DNA of 64,000 nucleotides from assembly GCF_051020765.1 (NCBI RefSeq), contig NC_134934.1, positions 1,612,001 to 1,676,000 of the forward strand. Reading direction: 5' to 3'. The notes beneath the pieces were generated by a model that was not told the origin of the DNA, did no database searches, and was given only the letters and a program-made list of their open reading frames with translations. This document shows positions 48,230 through 60,495 of the stretch, in pieces; the stretch's first letter is position 1; every line of letters begins with the position of its first letter. Source of the DNA: Lasioglossum baleicum. Lineage: Eukaryota; Arthropoda; Insecta; Hymenoptera; Halictidae. The position numbers were made by a program, and so were the translations under genes.

Positions 48230-48450
48230 CCCAAGAAATTAGAGACGATCGCGCTACTGTCCCGCTTTTCCCATCCCCGAAACGTAGACGCCAAACGGTT
48301 TTCTTCTCAGGTTTTGTCCACAGAACTTGGATCGTTCGCATTAATTTAACCCTTAGCTCCTTGTTGTGTGACTTACGTCATTGCTAGAATAATTTCTTTG
48401 TGGTAAACGTTCCCAAGAAATTAGAGACGATCGCGCTGTTACCCCGTTTT
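48230..48450 (+). repeat. Direct repeat pair, offset 182 bp
   Basis: The 26-mer starting cccaagaaattagagacgat occurs exactly at 48230-48255 and 48412-48437, followed in both by diverged cccgctttt/cccgttttt and preceded by ggtaaa. The remainder of the 182-bp interval is not obviously repeated further. It is probably a remnant of a local tandem duplication. Confidence 0.85.
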
Positions 48451-51400
48451 TTTCATTTTTTTCGAAGGTTCGTTCTATTTTACCCTGGGCGTGCATCTAT
48501 AGAAATCGGACAAATACAATTCTGTTTAATTAACAACAAAAATATGATGTATTGTAAAGAACCGGCACGAATGCAATGAAATAGCTACCTTTTCATATCG
48601 AATTTGTTAATTAAAACTTTCGGAATTACCGTAATTGCCCGACATCATATGTTTCGCTTTCCATGTTACGCGATCGCCATTTTTACAACAACGTAATTAC
48701 CTACGGTTAATTGGATCTTTGGGGGCTTCTTAGCTGTACGTGGTTTTAAATTAATACTTGTTTAATGGGTGGGCAAAAGAGCCACTTTTGGTGCCGTGTA
48801 AATTAGGGAGGAAGCTTGGCTCTTTTTCGGCAGCTCGAAACTTGGCCGCCAAAAGTTTACTATCGTCGTAGCAGCTCGCCTCGGCTTTTGTTCAGGACGG
48901 ATCGCCGACTGGGAAGTCTCTGCGCCATAAAGCAAGGATCGCTGCCGCGAGTTACGAATTAATGTGAACTAAATTTGCGACGAACTACCAGTTGGATGAG
49001 TCCTTTAGCCAATCCGTGCTCGCGCGAGCGCTCGGTGTGCTCCTCGAGCGGTGCACGCTGGCGAACACAAATTCTACCCAACACAATTAGCATACTGGAA
49101 CCGAAGAGTCATGGAGCATTCGTGTGCACGTTAGGTCTCCGGCGAGATAGTGCAGCACCGAGTAGTCGAAGGGATTGAATAGAAGTTGACTCGAGCTAGA
49201 TACCTAACTCGGCTAAGGAAATTTCCCCGATATTTCCCTAAAATATCCCCGCCGACATCTTTCGTTCGGCTCCCCGAGAATGTGTCGAATTCGAATTTCA
49301 TTAGAATTTGAGAGATCTTAGGAGGAAGCACGGGTACAGATTGCTCTCCGTGACACACCGTCCGGGTTCGCTGTAGCACTCGAGAGCAACGAATCTACGT
49401 CTCCTCGGGGCATTCTACACAGGAAGAGCAAGATAGACTGCATTCTATCACGAGATCGAGAATAACCCACTTTTCTTTGACTCGGACGCCATTTGCTCCG
49501 AAGCGGTGCCCCCGGGGCAATCGAAAACGCTCCCAGAGCAAAGAGAGTTTATTGCTCGTGCTTGCCCTAAACGATCATCGACGTTGCCGGAGCGCCAGAA
49601 GGTTAAGGGAGCAATCGTTGTCACGAGCTCTCGGGCTTGGCTTCATTAACCCCTTTCTCGGCTTGCCTTCATAATCCTACCATTCTACATCCACTTTTGT
49701 AAATAACCAATATCAAGAATCTCAGAATTGTTTTTCTTTATATTGCTCCGGCTCGAGAAATTCAATTTTGAGGAACGAAGTCGAATTTTTTACTCAACTC
49801 CTTGCCATACGATTTTGTGAAGGAGATCAGGAATTAGCCCAGAAATTTCAGTCACTTCAGACCCGAAGAGTTCAATAAATCAGCCCGATTTTGATCGATT
49901 TTCAGCTAAGCCGGTTCGCAGGGAATCGCACAATAGCACTGTCAAGGTAAAAGTTAGGCGTTTTAACGCACTTTGTAGAAAACCCCACATCCTTGGAATA
50001 TTGGGAAATACCAAGTTCCCTTTCGTTTATAGCTTGCCGTTCTTTCTTCAGGTACGAAGGTACGTACCGCTGCCCTTGCGTTTGTGCAGGCAGTTCTAAT
50101 CGTGCGCCCGTCTTGTAGACACCTCCGACAACATTTTCCAATACTTCAATATATTTCTTCCACCGTTCACGTTTATAATTATTTACACAAAACCTCTCAT
50201 AAAGCACAACACAGTAGTCGAAATAAATGCGTACCACGGTCATGGAGATAGAGGATCGACTATCGAATTCCCAGACAGAAACTAAAATTTCACCGTTTAA
50301 CAACGCGTAACGAGGACGAGAATCGGGAATCTAGCAGAAACGGCCCGTGGAATCGTATCGGGATCGTTGATCGGCTCCCCTGCCGGCCTAACCACGTGAA
50401 TTTAATTAACGAGAAAAACAAGCAACAATCCAGCTGCTGGGCATTCGAACGATAGGGGCGGATCCTCGACTAGACAAGGGGGTGACAGAGGGGGTGGAAG
50501 CGTTATCGGGCCGCGGATGGACGGCCGGCGGGTCGGTTAGGTGCGTCAGGAGAAGTTCCCTTAGAATTTAATGTCCCACGTGTTCGTAACGATCCGAATG
50601 TGTCTGCTCGTACGTCCTGTCCCGGAATTTAATACAGTAACGTACGTGCAATTTAGATCTGGTCCGGCACGGCTAATGCGTTACACCGCAACGCCCGCTC
50701 GCGCCCGGAATTTCGCGAGCAAATTATATAGGGGCCGGGCACGGGCCGGCGAGTATTAATGGCCGTGTATCACCGTTCATTTTGTTCCGTGGATTCACTT
50801 CGCGCTGTGCTGAGCAGAGCGAAGCGGGCCAGAGCGGGCCGGAGCGGACAGAACGATCGAAAAATACGCGGACGTCCGCGCGTCTGCGGTGCACACAAAT
50901 CTTTCACCGGGGAAATTATATCGTTACTAGACGCCCCAGCTGAATTCCTGAAACGAAACGACCCGTTCACGAGACCTCTGCACCGTCCACTGAGTACGAA
51001 ACAAAAATGTGGGACACATTTCGCCCGGCGAAAACCGTGACCCTGTCATTTTCCCACTTTATCTAGCATTATATTATTCCACGCATTACCACGGCTTTAC
51101 TTTATCAATTACCACGTTGTCGGCGGTGTTCGCTGGCTTTTCTACATAGTGATGACGCATTTCAATTCCTAAAATTTCTGATTTTTGCGACAATTCATCA
51201 AGGATAACGTCGTAGTCCAACGCAGTCACTAAGAAGTCCATGAATATTTTGTATCCTGAATTACACTCCTACTTTTTACTACTGTTTTTATACCAGACAT
51301 TTCGCAACTGTTCACGTAATATGTGCGTTAATTTCAATGCTCGTACTCGTACCAGTATCCTAATAATGGAAGTGGTACTTCGGAGTCCCTTCAGGACATA

Positions 51401-53320
51401 AAGGATTATACTAGGCTTTCCGTAGGTAAAGTGTTAAGTCAACAGCAGCTTCCTGTATTTATTTTGCTGGGGCCAAGTCTCGGGTGATCCATTTAGCTGT
51501 CTATAAACAGCATCCCCAAAAATTACGACAATTTTACAAAATCCAAAAGAAACCCAACGAAAGAAAAATCGAGCAGACCTTCAAAATCTCAAATTTTTTA
51601 GTTCCACGATTTTACAAATCGAGCAGATTTTCACCTACTTCGGCATAGATTTCCTAATCTTCCAAACACTAAGAGAAACCAATCTCAGCCTCCGTTACAC
51701 GCAGGAGGCACTAACCGCATTTATTTTTACGGCCGCCACCAAACTGCTTTGGCTTTCAGTCTCCATTTTACTTTCGGTTCGCCGCCGTCGAGGATATTTT
51801 ATCTCCGGCGGCCCATAAAGTCCCGCGTCATCAGAATCCGGTACGTTCCGGCTGGTCCGAAATTCTTGACGATCTAGGCGACAAGAGGGCGAAAGATCGA
51901 TTTAAAGCCAGCAAGCAGATGCGGGATGGATTCTGCTCGCCCCACGATTTCACGGGGGCGCACAGCCCCGTGCTCTAAATTACTACGGCGACTATAGCAA
52001 CGTGTCGGTGGATCGTGGTTACGGGGCCCTAAGGACACCACGGCTTAACGAGACGGGATGTACGCGCGTGCGTGCCCACCCACACACGTCGGGGGCAATA
52101 TTTTTTTACAGCGTCCCAGAGATAGTTTTCACGCGTGTCGTTGGACGGAACGAGATCGTTCCGCTCCCGAGGGTCGCGGCCGACCGTAATCAGCGTCGAA
52201 ATTGTAACGATTATTTACCAGGAATCCTGTGGATATACGCCCGGGGACAAACTGATGGGGAAGGCGTGGTTGAACCACGGACAATCTTAGACGGCGTTAG
52301 CTGGCGAGCTAATATCCTCGAGTGGAAAGAGGTCGCCTCGCTATAAACTCGCCTCAGAGACGATTTCGCGTAGAACGCGACGCCTGTTATTTGCCCGACC
52401 AGGATTTATAATCCTGTTAACGCCTGTCGATCCTCGTAATTAATCTCCTCTTGACTCGAAGGACGCGATCGCCGCGCCGCTTTAAGGTCGATCTACACTG
52501 TACGGCACAGACCGTCACGTTCCGACATTGGCATAGACCGACACCGGCAGGACAAAATATTGAAACATGCGTTTTAAATGGAACTGTTCACACTATATGG
52601 CACAGCACTTTCATTAGCAATATTTTTAAATTCTTTTTCCTGTCATAAATGCACCAAATCGACCGTCTAGTTATAAATATTGTTCTAGAAATCGTTCTAC
52701 AAATTGTTAAATAAAATAGCGTGGGTCAATTTTGCGGACAACATTTCATGGTAATAGATGATTGTTCAACCGCAAGACGCATCGATCGTTTTCCAGATTT
52801 GGAGGTCGCAGAGATTCAAGGATTGGCGGTGAACGTCGAAGTTGGGCGTCGCGTATTAGCGACAGGCTGTTTCAAAGTTCCCAGGGCCGCGTAGTACATA
52901 AAACGTTTCCTTCGCATCGGGAACAGTCGATTTAACCCTCGGCCCCGGGATCCGGCGCCGCAGAGTTTGCGATCTGAACGTGACAGATCAGGCAAAGTTC
53001 GAGAAACCGCAGCGAACGCGGGAATCGAACTTTACAACGCGCGCCGCGTCGAGCGACATATAACTGGCGCGCCGCGGTCCGCGCGCGTTTCACCCGCGTG
53101 CACACTGTGCACGGCTTCGCGATGCGAATTCGCAACGTGCGCGCGGTCCACGTACTTCCGAACGATTCGCGAGCATTTCGAAACAACTGGATCAATACAC
53201 GCACCCGGCACCCGGCGAAAACCAATATATCGATGCGCCAACACACCAGCGAACTTCAGAAAACACAACTTACTTTTAACTAGCAAACTTGTAACTGGAC
53301 GGCGAATTTTGTGCACTTGC
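48451..53320. other. Gene-free stretch
   Basis: AT-rich at about 48460-48640, 51060-51340, 51500-51660 and 52560-52760, otherwise CpG-rich. Most frames are arginine-rich chance frames. The one at 49902-50303 (minus) is described separately because its composition differs. Confidence 0.55.
49902..50303 (-). CDS. Unrecognised 133-codon open frame, doubtful
   Basis: The frame starts MLNGEILVSVWEFDSRSSIS, continues with a basic/aromatic stretch (FCVNNYKRERWKKYIEVLEN), then ELPAQTQGQRYVPSYLKK, and ends VRFPANRLS. It has balanced use of Val, Tyr, Glu, Lys and Asn, unlike the Arg/Ser/Pro frames of the CpG-rich surroundings. There is no signal peptide, membrane segment or domain I know. No poly(A) signal or promoter is obvious. 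It may be an exon of an unannotated gene, an eroded transposon frame, or chance. Confidence 0.15.
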   Translation of the reverse strand: MLNGEILVSVWEFDSRSSISMTVVRIYFDYCVVLYERFCVNNYKRERWKKYIEVLENVVGGVYKTGARLELPAQTQGQRYVPSYLKKERQAINERELGISQYSKDVGFSTKCVKTPNFYLDSAIVRFPANRLS

Positions 53321-53360
53321 GACTGGATCGTGGATTTTCTGCAATTTTGATCAAAATGGG
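53321..53360 (+). mobile_element. Fragment related to the 25824-25972 element
   Basis: gactggatcgtggattttctgcaattttgatc matches the start of the mariner-like MITE (gactgtggattttctgcatttattat) with a small insertion. No inverted right end was found downstream, so this is a terminal fragment. Confidence 0.5.
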
Positions 53361-54222
53361 AAAGGTTAGATGCAGTTAATAATTATGATGAAACTTTGTG
53401 TATGCATACAACTTGCTTTGGTCTACAAAAGCTATATTTTACATTTCACTTATACCCGCAGACAAAGAAGTTAAAAATCATAAACATTACTTTTTTTCGC
53501 AATTTCGACCAATGTTAATCTCTAATTAATCTCGTTTCGAAAGACGATACATACATATGTATTGAAGTCCTCAAGTGACTCTACATCGTATCCCAATGGT
53601 TAATGAAGCAATAATCCGGCCGATGACCATCCGGGCATATTTTCCCATCAACAATTTGCCTCGTCGAATAATTTCTCCTATAAAACGTGTTCGGAACTTT
53701 CCGAAGAAGCCTCGGCAGTCTCCCGGACCACGGAGGTGCAGCTTACAAAGGGCTCGCTGAGCCGTAACGATCTTCGGACACGTATTTAGAGGAATTGTTG
53801 AGAAAAGTCTCGCTCGAAGGAAATACGTTCCCTTCTTCTCGACGCTCGATTTTTCATTAGCTGGCCCGTGCCGCTTGTTAATTCCCGTGTCAGTGGCAAG
53901 CTTCGGTAACGTCCTGTTGCCGAAGAAGGCGGGGAATGAAATAGAGCAAGAGAAGGAGAGAGAGAGAGAGAAAGAGAAAGAAGGGAAAACATGGAGGGGT
54001 AGCGAGAGAACAGAGGGAAACGGTTCTTCGTTAAAAGTTCGCCGGAAGAGGAATTTAATTTGGCGCTTAGCTCGCTCGCTTCTCGCTTAGACGCGGCCGC
54101 GCGAACCCAGTCAGCCGAACCCTGTTCCTCCCCCGATAATTGTCAGAGATCGTGGCGCGGTGTGGCAGGACCTATGGGCCAGAGACCGAACTGATTGTAC
54201 AGCCTGTTCCGATGGCAGAGAT

Positions 54223-54224
<2 letters not shown>
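53361..54224. other. Gene-free stretch
   Basis: AT-rich to about 53570, then CpG-rich, with purine-rich DNA at 53945-54010 (GA and GAAA units). No exon is recognised. Confidence 0.55.

Positions 54225-54285
<61 letters not shown>
54225..54285 (+). repeat. (AG)30 microsatellite
   Basis: About 60 bp of uninterrupted AG followed by gagggagagggaga. With the (TC)25 tract this is one of the two longest dinucleotide repeats in the window. Frames crossing it encode Arg-Glu or Ser-Leu runs only. Confidence 0.97.
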
Positions 54286-54294
<9 letters not shown>

Positions 54295-54758
54295 AAGATA
54301 GAGAGACAAGGGGAACCCGGGCCAACGCTCCCGTTTGCCCACAGCATATACAGGGGGATAGTGAAACTCAGGCAGATGCACCGAGCCGAGCCTGGTCTGG
54401 TCCAGGGCCGGGGGATTGACCGGGGATATAATTGACACGGTCAAACGGTGTGTTCTCCCCGGACACGTGAAATGTGATCGAAGACGCGGCCCCCCGTGGT
54501 GTACCGTACGCGATGACGAGTTTCGGAACACCGTTGCGATTCCGGCCCTCGTTTGTCGATCAACACCGCGGAACAAACTCACCGGCTTCCATTGATGAAG
54601 CCCGTCAACGTTGCCTCGCAAATATGTCCCGTATAATTGCTTCGCGAGCCGACGTTAGACGGTCCGACGCCGAGATCCAACAGCTGATTTGCTCGCGCAC
54701 CCCATTTTATTGGACACAAGATTGTCTTTTCTGGTTTGGAGATGGTGAAAAGTCAACC

Positions 54759-54900
54759 AGTTGTATCATAATGTTCCCTGTTGTATGTTACAACAACAAA
54801 AAAATGCAGCTATTTACAATCTACAATCAATTAATTAACTTGGTGTTGTGTCTTGGTATTCAAGCTTTTAACATACAACAAGGAACATTATGGTACAACT
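54759..54900. mobile_element. 142-bp MITE with 32-bp inverted ends
   Basis: agttgtatcataatgttccc (54759 onward, arm to 54790) and the reverse complement of 54869-54900 agree at 30 of 32 positions. TA dinucleotides sit at symmetrical positions inside both ends, so the true element may start after TA. The 78-bp centre is AT-rich with no coding capacity. A minority of a 142-codon + frame (54474-54902) overlaps it by chance. Confidence 0.85.
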
Positions 54901-57200
54901 AGTTATCTATTGACTTCGTTAAGCAATGTTCGAGGTAAAATCTAGGTCGAGAGAAGCGTCCGACAGCTAAAATTATTGCCAGCTCGAAGCGTCAATGTTT
55001 CCCTTTGTCCTCGAAGATGTCAGTAGCCCACGCATTAAGTCTTTCATCCTCGCCGCCTATATCCAGCAACAGGAAAGTGAAAAACGTGTCGACGGAGAAC
55101 ACGTTGATGCCGACTAACGACGTCGGAGACGGAAGGCTAGGAACATAAATGGTCTACTCCGGGAACAATTTTTCTGTCAACATGTTTGCCTTTTTGGAGG
55201 ACTGGGGGATTCCACTGGTTGTCGGGAGAGAAGAGGACAGTGAGACAGAGAGAAACAGAGATAGAGGTAGACGTTTACACGGTCCCTTTGAGAAGGGTCG
55301 GGTGAAGCAACGCGTACCAGTGACCGGGTGCATGCACCCGACCGGATGTTAAATGTACTCGGCGGTCTGTTACGCGAGAGCCAGGCGATTTCGCGTCGCT
55401 TAATAATGCGATGGGATTGATCCGGCCGCATCATAAGTCCGTGTCTGCGCCGGTGGAGGCGCAATTATGGGATTGCCGGTATCGCGATCACGTTGGACCG
55501 CATTTATGAAAATTCAATCTGTCGGTACCCGTTGATTTTCGACGAGCATTATACCCGTTCCCTGGCTCTCCGGGACGGATGTGCATCAGGACTTGAAGCG
55601 GTTACAACGCCGTGCCACGCCGCATCCGAGAGAGAGCCGCCGCGTTCGTTCGCTAATTTCCCGCGCTATTGCGAAATCTTGCTCCTTTGTTCCGCGATGC
55701 GTGCTGTTATTGAAATCGAGAGTCAGCAAACGATCATACCGGCTGAGCCGTTCGACTGGCGATTTTCGTCACCGAGATAACGCGTTGTCTCACGCGATCA
55801 CGTACAGTGCGAGCGTTTCTCGTCGATAACGACCATTCCAAACGAAATTCGCTTTGGACGGAATACACGCGGCGCAAGCGTGAACGGTCGGCAGAAATTC
55901 GCGCCTCAAAGTTCACTTCCCTAGAAATAAGATTGGGGAGGTTAACATTTTGTACTCGGAGCTGTCTTAACTCGAAATCCAAAAGTTTCTTCCAACCTAA
56001 AATATATTCACCCTACAGAGAGTCGCAAAAAGAATTCTTGTGGAAATACCTTCTAAAAGTGGTTCGAGGAATCCCATCAAAACAGAGTAAATGTTGCTCG
56101 AGCTAACTCGAGCGAACCATTTGAACCAAAGTGCGCCTATCGTAAAGCACCATCATCCACCTTTCATTTCAGCCCTCAAATATATGAAAATTCCCTACTC
56201 CTTTTTCCCTTCGTAAAAAATACATTGAATGCTGTTTAGGATAGTACCTTATCTGTGACAAAAGAAATTTCTATCGATGTACCAATAACAAATATAATTG
56301 AGATGGTCGCATCAGATGGTCCACCCGGTATATAGCTTCTTTCTCGCGGTTTTGATGAACGAGTCCGCGAGCCCTCGAATGAGAACTACGAGATTCTATT
56401 GAATTGAGAGTGCGCGCCCCATCCCCCCCTTGCAGCTCGCAACATCGAATTCCGCGGGAAGATCGGCGAGAGATGAACAAGGTTCTGCGATCCGGGCTCG
56501 AGGTAGTTATGGAGGTGTGTTGATAAATAGCGGACAGTTTTTCAACGACGATTTCCTGCGTCGAAACAACGGGCAAGGCGCATCGATCCGATAATCCGAT
56601 TTGCTAGCTGTAAGTACTGAAATATCACCTTCATCAACCGGGGCTCGCTCCTCGCGAGTACCGAATAAAGTAGAATCAATCGCGATTTATTTCGCCGGGC
56701 CGCTGTGTGTGTCATTACCCATGCTCTGTTTGTGTTTGAACGGATCCCCCTGAATACCCGAGGCGGAAATTTTTCGAATTTATTCCGTGATTCGTTGTAA
56801 TTAATAGAACTGCAGTTCGGGAAAGGGGGGGGAGTGGAGGAGGGAGTGTTAAAGCGATCCTGTATGGGAGCAAAAATTTGTGCCGGCGAGGATTATGAGT
56901 TATGGGAACGACCATCGCCCACAGGGGTGATTTGTATCTGACCGGTGCAATAGTCAACTGTCCTGAAATCCTGTTTTTACCGGTTTAATATAAACAATGA
57001 TGCATCTACCCCAATAGAGTTTAACTTTGTCTGTCGGTTCGAAGTTGGGGGTGTATTTTTTTTAGATGGGTACTGGGCTAAACAATTGCAGCTAACCTCG
57101 ATTTGATTGCGTTAAAGTTTATCGTTGGATTTTCAGGAATTGGACCCTCTACTCTATGATTTATCTCGCGACTAAACTTCTAAGTTTTTTTTTTACCGAC
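54901..57200. other. Gene-free stretch
   Basis: Mostly CpG-rich with AT-richer DNA at about 55970-56280 and from 56990. G-rich runs occur at 56825-56850. No recognisable exon or RNA gene. The palindrome at 55325 is listed separately. Confidence 0.55.
55325..55340. repeat. Perfect 16-bp palindrome CGGGTGCATGCACCCG
   Basis: A gapless dyad centred on TGCATGCA, flanked by gac and acc. A gapless GC-rich palindrome of this length is uncommon by chance in 64 kb and suggests a dimer-binding site, though no factor can be named. Confidence 0.9.
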
Positions 57201-57503
57201 ATCAATTTCCCCTGCTGGAAGGATGTTGTGTATTTATTGTAAAAGAGTAATATGCAGAACTATAAACTGTTATTTATTTTTGATTGAGATGTGAATCGCG
57301 CGATATTCGCGTTTACAATATCGAATTGAATTTGTTCGGTGCGTGAATGGATCAATATTATTAAAATTGTGGAAAAATACTTGTGATCTGATGTCGTTAA
57401 TTGAAATGAAATCGTTAAGAAAGTTAATTGTTATATTTTTCAAATACAGTTTCAATTATTATTTGCATTGACAGATAATAAATTAAATTGTATTTTTTTA
57501 TAG
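57201..57503. other. AT-rich gene-free stretch
   Basis: AT-rich DNA ending in a pyrimidine-rich segment, tattttttta, that forms a candidate splice acceptor. No other feature is seen. Confidence 0.5.
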
Positions 57504-57549
57504 GCAGCTAGGCCCTCCGGACGTGCCCAACCACTGGCGGTATACATGA
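57504..57549 (+). CDS. Weak candidate terminal exon
   Basis: A pyrimidine tract (tattttttta) and TAG at 57501-57503 precede an abrupt GC-rich island within AT-rich DNA. One frame from 57505 reads QLGPPDVPNHWRYT followed by TGA at 57547. A second frame reads RPSGRAQPLAVYMKR before a stop. AT-rich sequence with tgtatgtaca and several AATAAA-like strings follows, as a 3'UTR might. The island is short and I recognise neither peptide, so a chance GC pocket or repeat fragment is as likely. Confidence 0.15.
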
Positions 57550-57639
57550 AAAGGTTGCTATAACAGACAAAAAACGCGCACGTGTTCATTGTATGTACAA
57601 AATACAAGAAATAAGAGAAGACCAAAAACTATTTATTTG

Positions 57640-57830
57640 ATTTCCACCTCAATCCAAATAATAAATAATCTTTTATTTGCAAATAAGAAATAATAAATAG
57701 ATCACTTTTGGAATTATTTAAATTACTTTTATTTAAATAAAAAGTTTAGTTATTATTTGCAATTAAAATCACACGTTTATTAATTATTTAATTATTTATT
57801 ATTTAAAATAAAATTTTCCCAACACTGAAT
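57640..57830. repeat. AT-rich low-complexity island with nested palindromes
   Basis: Over 85% A/T by eye, built from aataataaat, ttatttgcaaataa (a perfect 14-bp palindrome) and tttatttaaataaa (another). It ends sharply at gttcgag near 57850, where CpG-rich DNA resumes within about 200 bp. It could be a scaffold-attachment-like AT island or degraded transposon. Confidence 0.65.
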
Positions 57831-57849
57831 GCACTGTGAATTATAGAAT

Positions 57850-60495
57850 TGTTCGAGAAAAAAATTAATGAACCCACGAATGAAATGAAATCCGAAAAAA
57901 GTTCATATAGAATCCCCAACTACGTGAGTGTCTTACTATGGTATACGTTTTCAATCGAGGCTGGTGCAATCACGGTCGAAGAAAAGCTTGGTACCATTGA
58001 AGGCATTCATCGGACGCGGAAGTTGCGTTGAACAAATCTTGCAGCATAACGAAGACGCGTCTAATAAGGGCCTCGACGGTCCTCGAACAACCTGGAGCCG
58101 GCTTGTAATTAAAAATACTCGCGGATTTGTCAGTGAGAGAGGCGAGAGCGTTCTCTAGAGGACCCGGAGCAAAGTTTCTTTTCCCGGGCCGTTGAAAAGA
58201 GTAACGGTTGCTGGATGAAATTACTGCGCTTCCGCCGAAAACACGGAAGCTACGGCGTTTCTTTCACGTTGATGGGGCGGGGCGAGGGTGCTGCGGGGAT
58301 GGCTCGGAATTCGAAAAGCCGGGGAAGAAGGGTCGTCGCGCCAGAAGGCGGTGGTTGGACTACTCGGGCGCGTATAGCTGGTTCCATATCGATCTAGGTG
58401 TCGTTATCAAGCAAGTAGGTAGGGGAAGTTATATAGTTATTGGCCCCTGTACAGTTATTGGCTTCCCCCACCCCTACAGCTACCGCCATTCGGGGACCAA
58501 TTTCGTGGTTCATTTTCATCGGGGCGACTTTAATAATAATGAAGATAAAGCCTTTCTCTTTTTTCGTCTGTACAGTCGGATCCGGGGGCTATTATCGTTT
58601 CACGTGTTATACGGCCGTTCCCGAGCACACGCCTTCTTCTACCGACACAACAAATTCCTTGGCCGTGTCGCGCGCGTGATCGCGGTCAAATAAACAACCC
58701 CGAAAAATAACTTCGGAAAGTTGCTGCGCGAGCGGGAATCTTCAGGAAAAGTTTCCTCCTGCGGTCTTCTTTTCGCAGACGGGATACAAGTCCAAGGATC
58801 GTTTTTCAGCGGTAGATTTCGGAATCGGGACGCGAGGTTCTTCGAACGGTTTACGTCCGACGTTTTCAAAACTTAATTTGTCTTTTGCTATGAAACTGTG
58901 ACGTCGTAAAGATAAGAAACTGGGAAACAGTTAAATTTTCACTGTATACTGCGCGTTTGCATTTAAGTTTTAAAAACTCGTTGATTTTGAAAATGTAGGT
59001 TGGCAAAATACGTTTGGGCGAAAATAGCGCCTACAAGGATGCATATATTCTGATGAAGAATATTTTTATATTATTCATTCGCGAGAGGTATGATGAACAA
59101 GTTTTGTGTTCGAACTACAATAAAGTGGTCCCGAGATAGTTGATTCTCTTCTTCATCAGCGCAGCGTCTGCAATCGGACGTTTTAGCGAAGTGTTTGTTC
59201 CCCACCTCGTGCTACGTTAATTTAATTTCGCCATTTTCCAGCATCCCCGTGCAAGAAAAAACCGCGTAAAATCGACAGAAGGGACGGAAGGGGTTGGAAT
59301 TCGGTCGACGGAGAGCCACGCTTGACCCTTTCACCGTGAAAAAACAGAGGCTCGCAACGAGCATATTCGCGGGAAATGTTCTCCGAGGCAGCGAGCTATT
59401 ATTATTCGATAACCGATCGAAACGCATTAACAGTTACGCAACAAACTGTGAACGGGGTGCATTGGCCGAGTCGGCCGGGACCATTAATACAAAAGGCCAT
59501 TTACATTTGCCGAAGAGCTGCCCCCATAACGAACTATTCTCGCGAGTGGGCCAGCGAATTAGAATGGCCGGAACGACGAAGCAATTTTCGATCGAGGCTG
59601 AAGAGGGAGAGGAAGAGAGAGCGAGAGAGAAGTTTCGAAGCGCAGCGCGCGTATAAGTGGATTGCCGCGCGGAAGAAAGTTGCCGGCGAGGCAGGGCGAG
59701 GTGAGGCAACGGGATTGGAATATTCGAGTCTCGTGGAATTCCGTGAGGAACGGCCGAAAAAGTTGTCGAGCCGCGAGAAAACGGGCGTGGGGGATATCGT
59801 TGAAAAGCGGCCGCGAACGACACCAAGACGATCCCGACTGTCGCCGTTAAAATATCGCGGGACCGTGCAAAACACGCGCCTCAGCCCCGACAATCTTAGA
59901 AAAACCCTCTTTGATTCACCGTCAAAACAATCCGCAACCAACGCTTCAAGCTTTATGACTGCGCAGTTTTCTATAAACTCGAACGGTTTCTTGCAGCCAT
60001 CTAAACCGAACGCCATCGTCGTTCTTTTCGATCCCGCAGTCGAGAGGGTGAGCACATTTTTGTCGCCTAGATTTGTCTTTCCATACGTATTCATACTTCG
60101 GATTTACTAATGGAAACGCCATACTATGCGTCACTAAGTTTCAAGCAAATTTTAATTATTCTTTTTTCTCGATGAATTTTGTAGCGAGTCCTTCAGACAT
60201 TATTTAGATCTTGTGTGTGCGCTGAAAATATAATATTTTTAAAATAAAACTAGTGCATCTGGACAGAAAACAAAATTTTTCAAACACCCCCATATCAAAC
60301 CCTTCGTGAATATTTAAACATATTTCAACATTTGATTACTCCACGATATTCAGCTTCAATCACTCTGCCGACAGAGCAAAAATTATGAAAATAAATGAAG
60401 ACTCGGCATTGTTAACATATCCATTGTCAGACTAGAACGCTGTGCGTAACTTGAACGAAACGGGGAAGGGTTGAAAAATAATTATAAATTAAACG
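57850..60495. other. Gene-free stretch, CpG-rich
   Basis: CpG-rich except AT-richer DNA at 58870-59110 and 60110-60480. It contains the longest open frame of the window (244 codons, 59376-60110, plus), opposed by 186- and 130-codon minus frames. Its product is Arg/Ser/Lys-rich without a recognised domain, so none is accepted as a gene. Confidence 0.55.

Noticed and set aside
54143..54621. Serine/leucine repeat proteins over the AG microsatellite
   Set aside because: Pure translation of a dinucleotide repeat.
59376..60110. Longest open frame (244 codons, plus)
   Set aside because: Arg/Ser/Lys-rich, opposed by long minus-strand frames, no recognisable domain; long chance frames are expected in CpG-rich DNA with few stop codons.
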